64,000 bases of DNA, from NCBI GenBank assembly GCA_964016885.1, contig OZ024748.1:36906824-36970823 (forward strand). The letters run 5' to 3'. The translations under genes were made by a program, and so were the position numbers. Positions within the stretch are counted from its first letter, which is position 1. Each line of letters opens with the position of its first letter. Source of the DNA: Eledone cirrhosa. Taxonomy: Eukaryota; Mollusca; Cephalopoda; Octopoda; Eledonidae. Below the pieces are notes generated by a model. It was not told the origin of the DNA, made no database searches, and saw only the letters and a program-made list of their open reading frames with translations. Positions 63,676-64,000 of this stretch are shown here, in pieces.

Positions 63676-64000
63676 CATATACACCACGTCCGAACACAGA
63701 GGTATGAAACCCCCACTGTCACTGCCTCTGTCTCTCCCACTCTCTCATATTACACCAGGTCCTAACACAGAGGAACCAAACTCCCACTGTCACTGCCTCT
63801 GTCTCTCCCACTCTCTCATATTACACCAGGTCCTAACACAGAGGAACCAAACTCCCACTGTCACTGCCTCTGTCTCTCCCACTCTCTCATATTACATCAG
63901 GTCCTAACACAGAGGAACCAAACTCCCACTGTCACCGCCTCTGTCTCTCCCACTCTCTCATATTACACCAGGTCCCAACACAGAGGAACCAAACTCCCAT

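Larger units (their letters stand above)
1..64000 (+). repeat. 71-bp satellite array, fills the window
   Basis: Every line of the window can be read as copies of one 71-bp unit in the same orientation. Fixed landmarks are GAACCAAACTCCCACTG at the start, a C/T-rich middle ending in CCCACTCTCTCAT, then ATTACACCAGGTC and CCAACACAGAG. Most monomers are exactly 71 bp (for example starts at 1 and 72). A minority are 70, 72 or 73 bp. Common variant positions are GTCCCAAC or GTCCTAAC, CCAGGT or CCAGTT, CTCTGTCTC or CTCTCTCTC, and CATATTACACC, CATATTAGACC or CACATTACACC. The commonest form has base counts A18 C29 G8 T16. No unique sequence, gap or inverted segment was seen. I do not recognise the satellite family. 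A centromeric, pericentromeric, subtelomeric or interstitial location is equally possible from this window. Confidence 0.98.
60141..64000 (+). repeat. Right-hand region, mixed left and right families
   Basis: Left-family markers absent from R1-R4 return here: ACAACAAATCCC near 60,207, 62,470, 63,052 and 63,541, GACTAGGTCC, and the 72-bp CACTATCCTCTG near 61,027. They are mixed with markers found in the R units, CATTTTACACC (near 60,910 and 62,967) and CATGTTACACC (near 63,251). No large tandem unit is complete. The array runs off the window end. Confidence 0.8.

Noticed and set aside
372..63907. Many + strand open reading frames of 60-499 codons with TPGPNTEEPNSHC-type repeats
   Set aside because: They are translations of the same monomer in rotating frames, many start at GTG or TTG, and they end at the TAA of GTCCTAAC variants. 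The commonest monomer has no + strand stop, so such frames are expected without coding function. No domains, signals or splice structure are visible.
1..64000. CRISPR array
   Set aside because: Repeats are directly adjacent with no unique spacers, and the whole 71-bp unit is conserved. There are no cas genes and nothing suggests a prokaryote.
1..64000. Telomeric repeats or a CENP-B box
   Set aside because: No TTAGGG/CCCTAA runs were seen. No monomer variant contains a sequence resembling the CENP-B box core, although another centromere role cannot be excluded.
1..64000. CT microsatellite
   Set aside because: The CTCTCTCTC tracts are short variants of one part of the 71-bp unit, not independent microsatellites. 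Only one clear slippage event was seen (61,646-61,718).
1..64000. Transposon or retroelement ends inside the array
   Set aside because: No terminal inverted repeats, poly-A tracts, target-site duplications or non-satellite sequence were found at any unit boundary. Boundaries fall within shared monomer sequence, as expected for recombination between monomers.
1..64000. tRNA, rRNA or other structured RNA genes
   Set aside because: No matching sequence or stable stem pattern was seen. The G-poor + strand makes strong pairing within a monomer unlikely.

Overview
The whole 64,000-base window is one uninterrupted tandem satellite array with a basic unit of 71 bp. There are about 900 monomers head to tail in one orientation. 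I found no stretch of single-copy sequence, no transposon insertion, no RNA gene and no credible protein gene. This points to a eukaryotic nuclear genome, probably a large animal genome assembled from long reads. The satellite family and the species cannot be identified from the sequence alone. Both ends of the window lie inside the array, so its flanks and total length are unseen. || The monomer starts GAACCAAACTCCCACTG, continues through a C/T-rich middle (about 27 bases, nearly all pyrimidine), then CTCATATTACACCAGGTC and ends CCAACACAGAG. Counting the commonest form by hand gives A18 C29 G8 T16, about 52% GC. The + strand is therefore strongly C-rich and G-poor. The commonest form has no CpG and no TAA, TAG or TGA in any + frame. 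This is why many apparent + strand reading frames exist. They are by-products: 71 is not a multiple of 3, so reading passes through all three frames and gives a 71-residue super-repeat. || Layout. 1 to about 1,730: mixed monomers. About 1,730-2,727: segment repeated at 6,763-7,760 (offset 5,033). About 2,690-6,728: two tandem copies of a 2,055-bp unit, the second lacking one monomer. About 4,875-24,022: two tandem copies of a 9,574-bp block, nearly identical (one mismatch noticed), each with an inner 2,625-bp repeat. About 24,023-29,112: rearranged pieces of the same left-hand family. About 29,113-35,900: two copies of a 3,394-bp unit. About 36,362-60,140: four copies of a large unit (R1-R4; 6,939, 4,744, 5,595 and about 6,500 bp), related by whole-monomer internal deletions. 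Each begins with a tandem pair of 1,347-bp subunits. About 60,140-64,000: left-family and right-family monomers mixed. || What the window shows is a layered higher-order repeat structure (monomer, landmark cassette, 1.3-3.4 kb units, 4.7-9.6 kb blocks). It is best explained by repeated unequal exchange or amplification, some of it very recent. No gene system was found. Boundaries are accurate to roughly one monomer, because breakpoints fall within sequence shared by all monomers.
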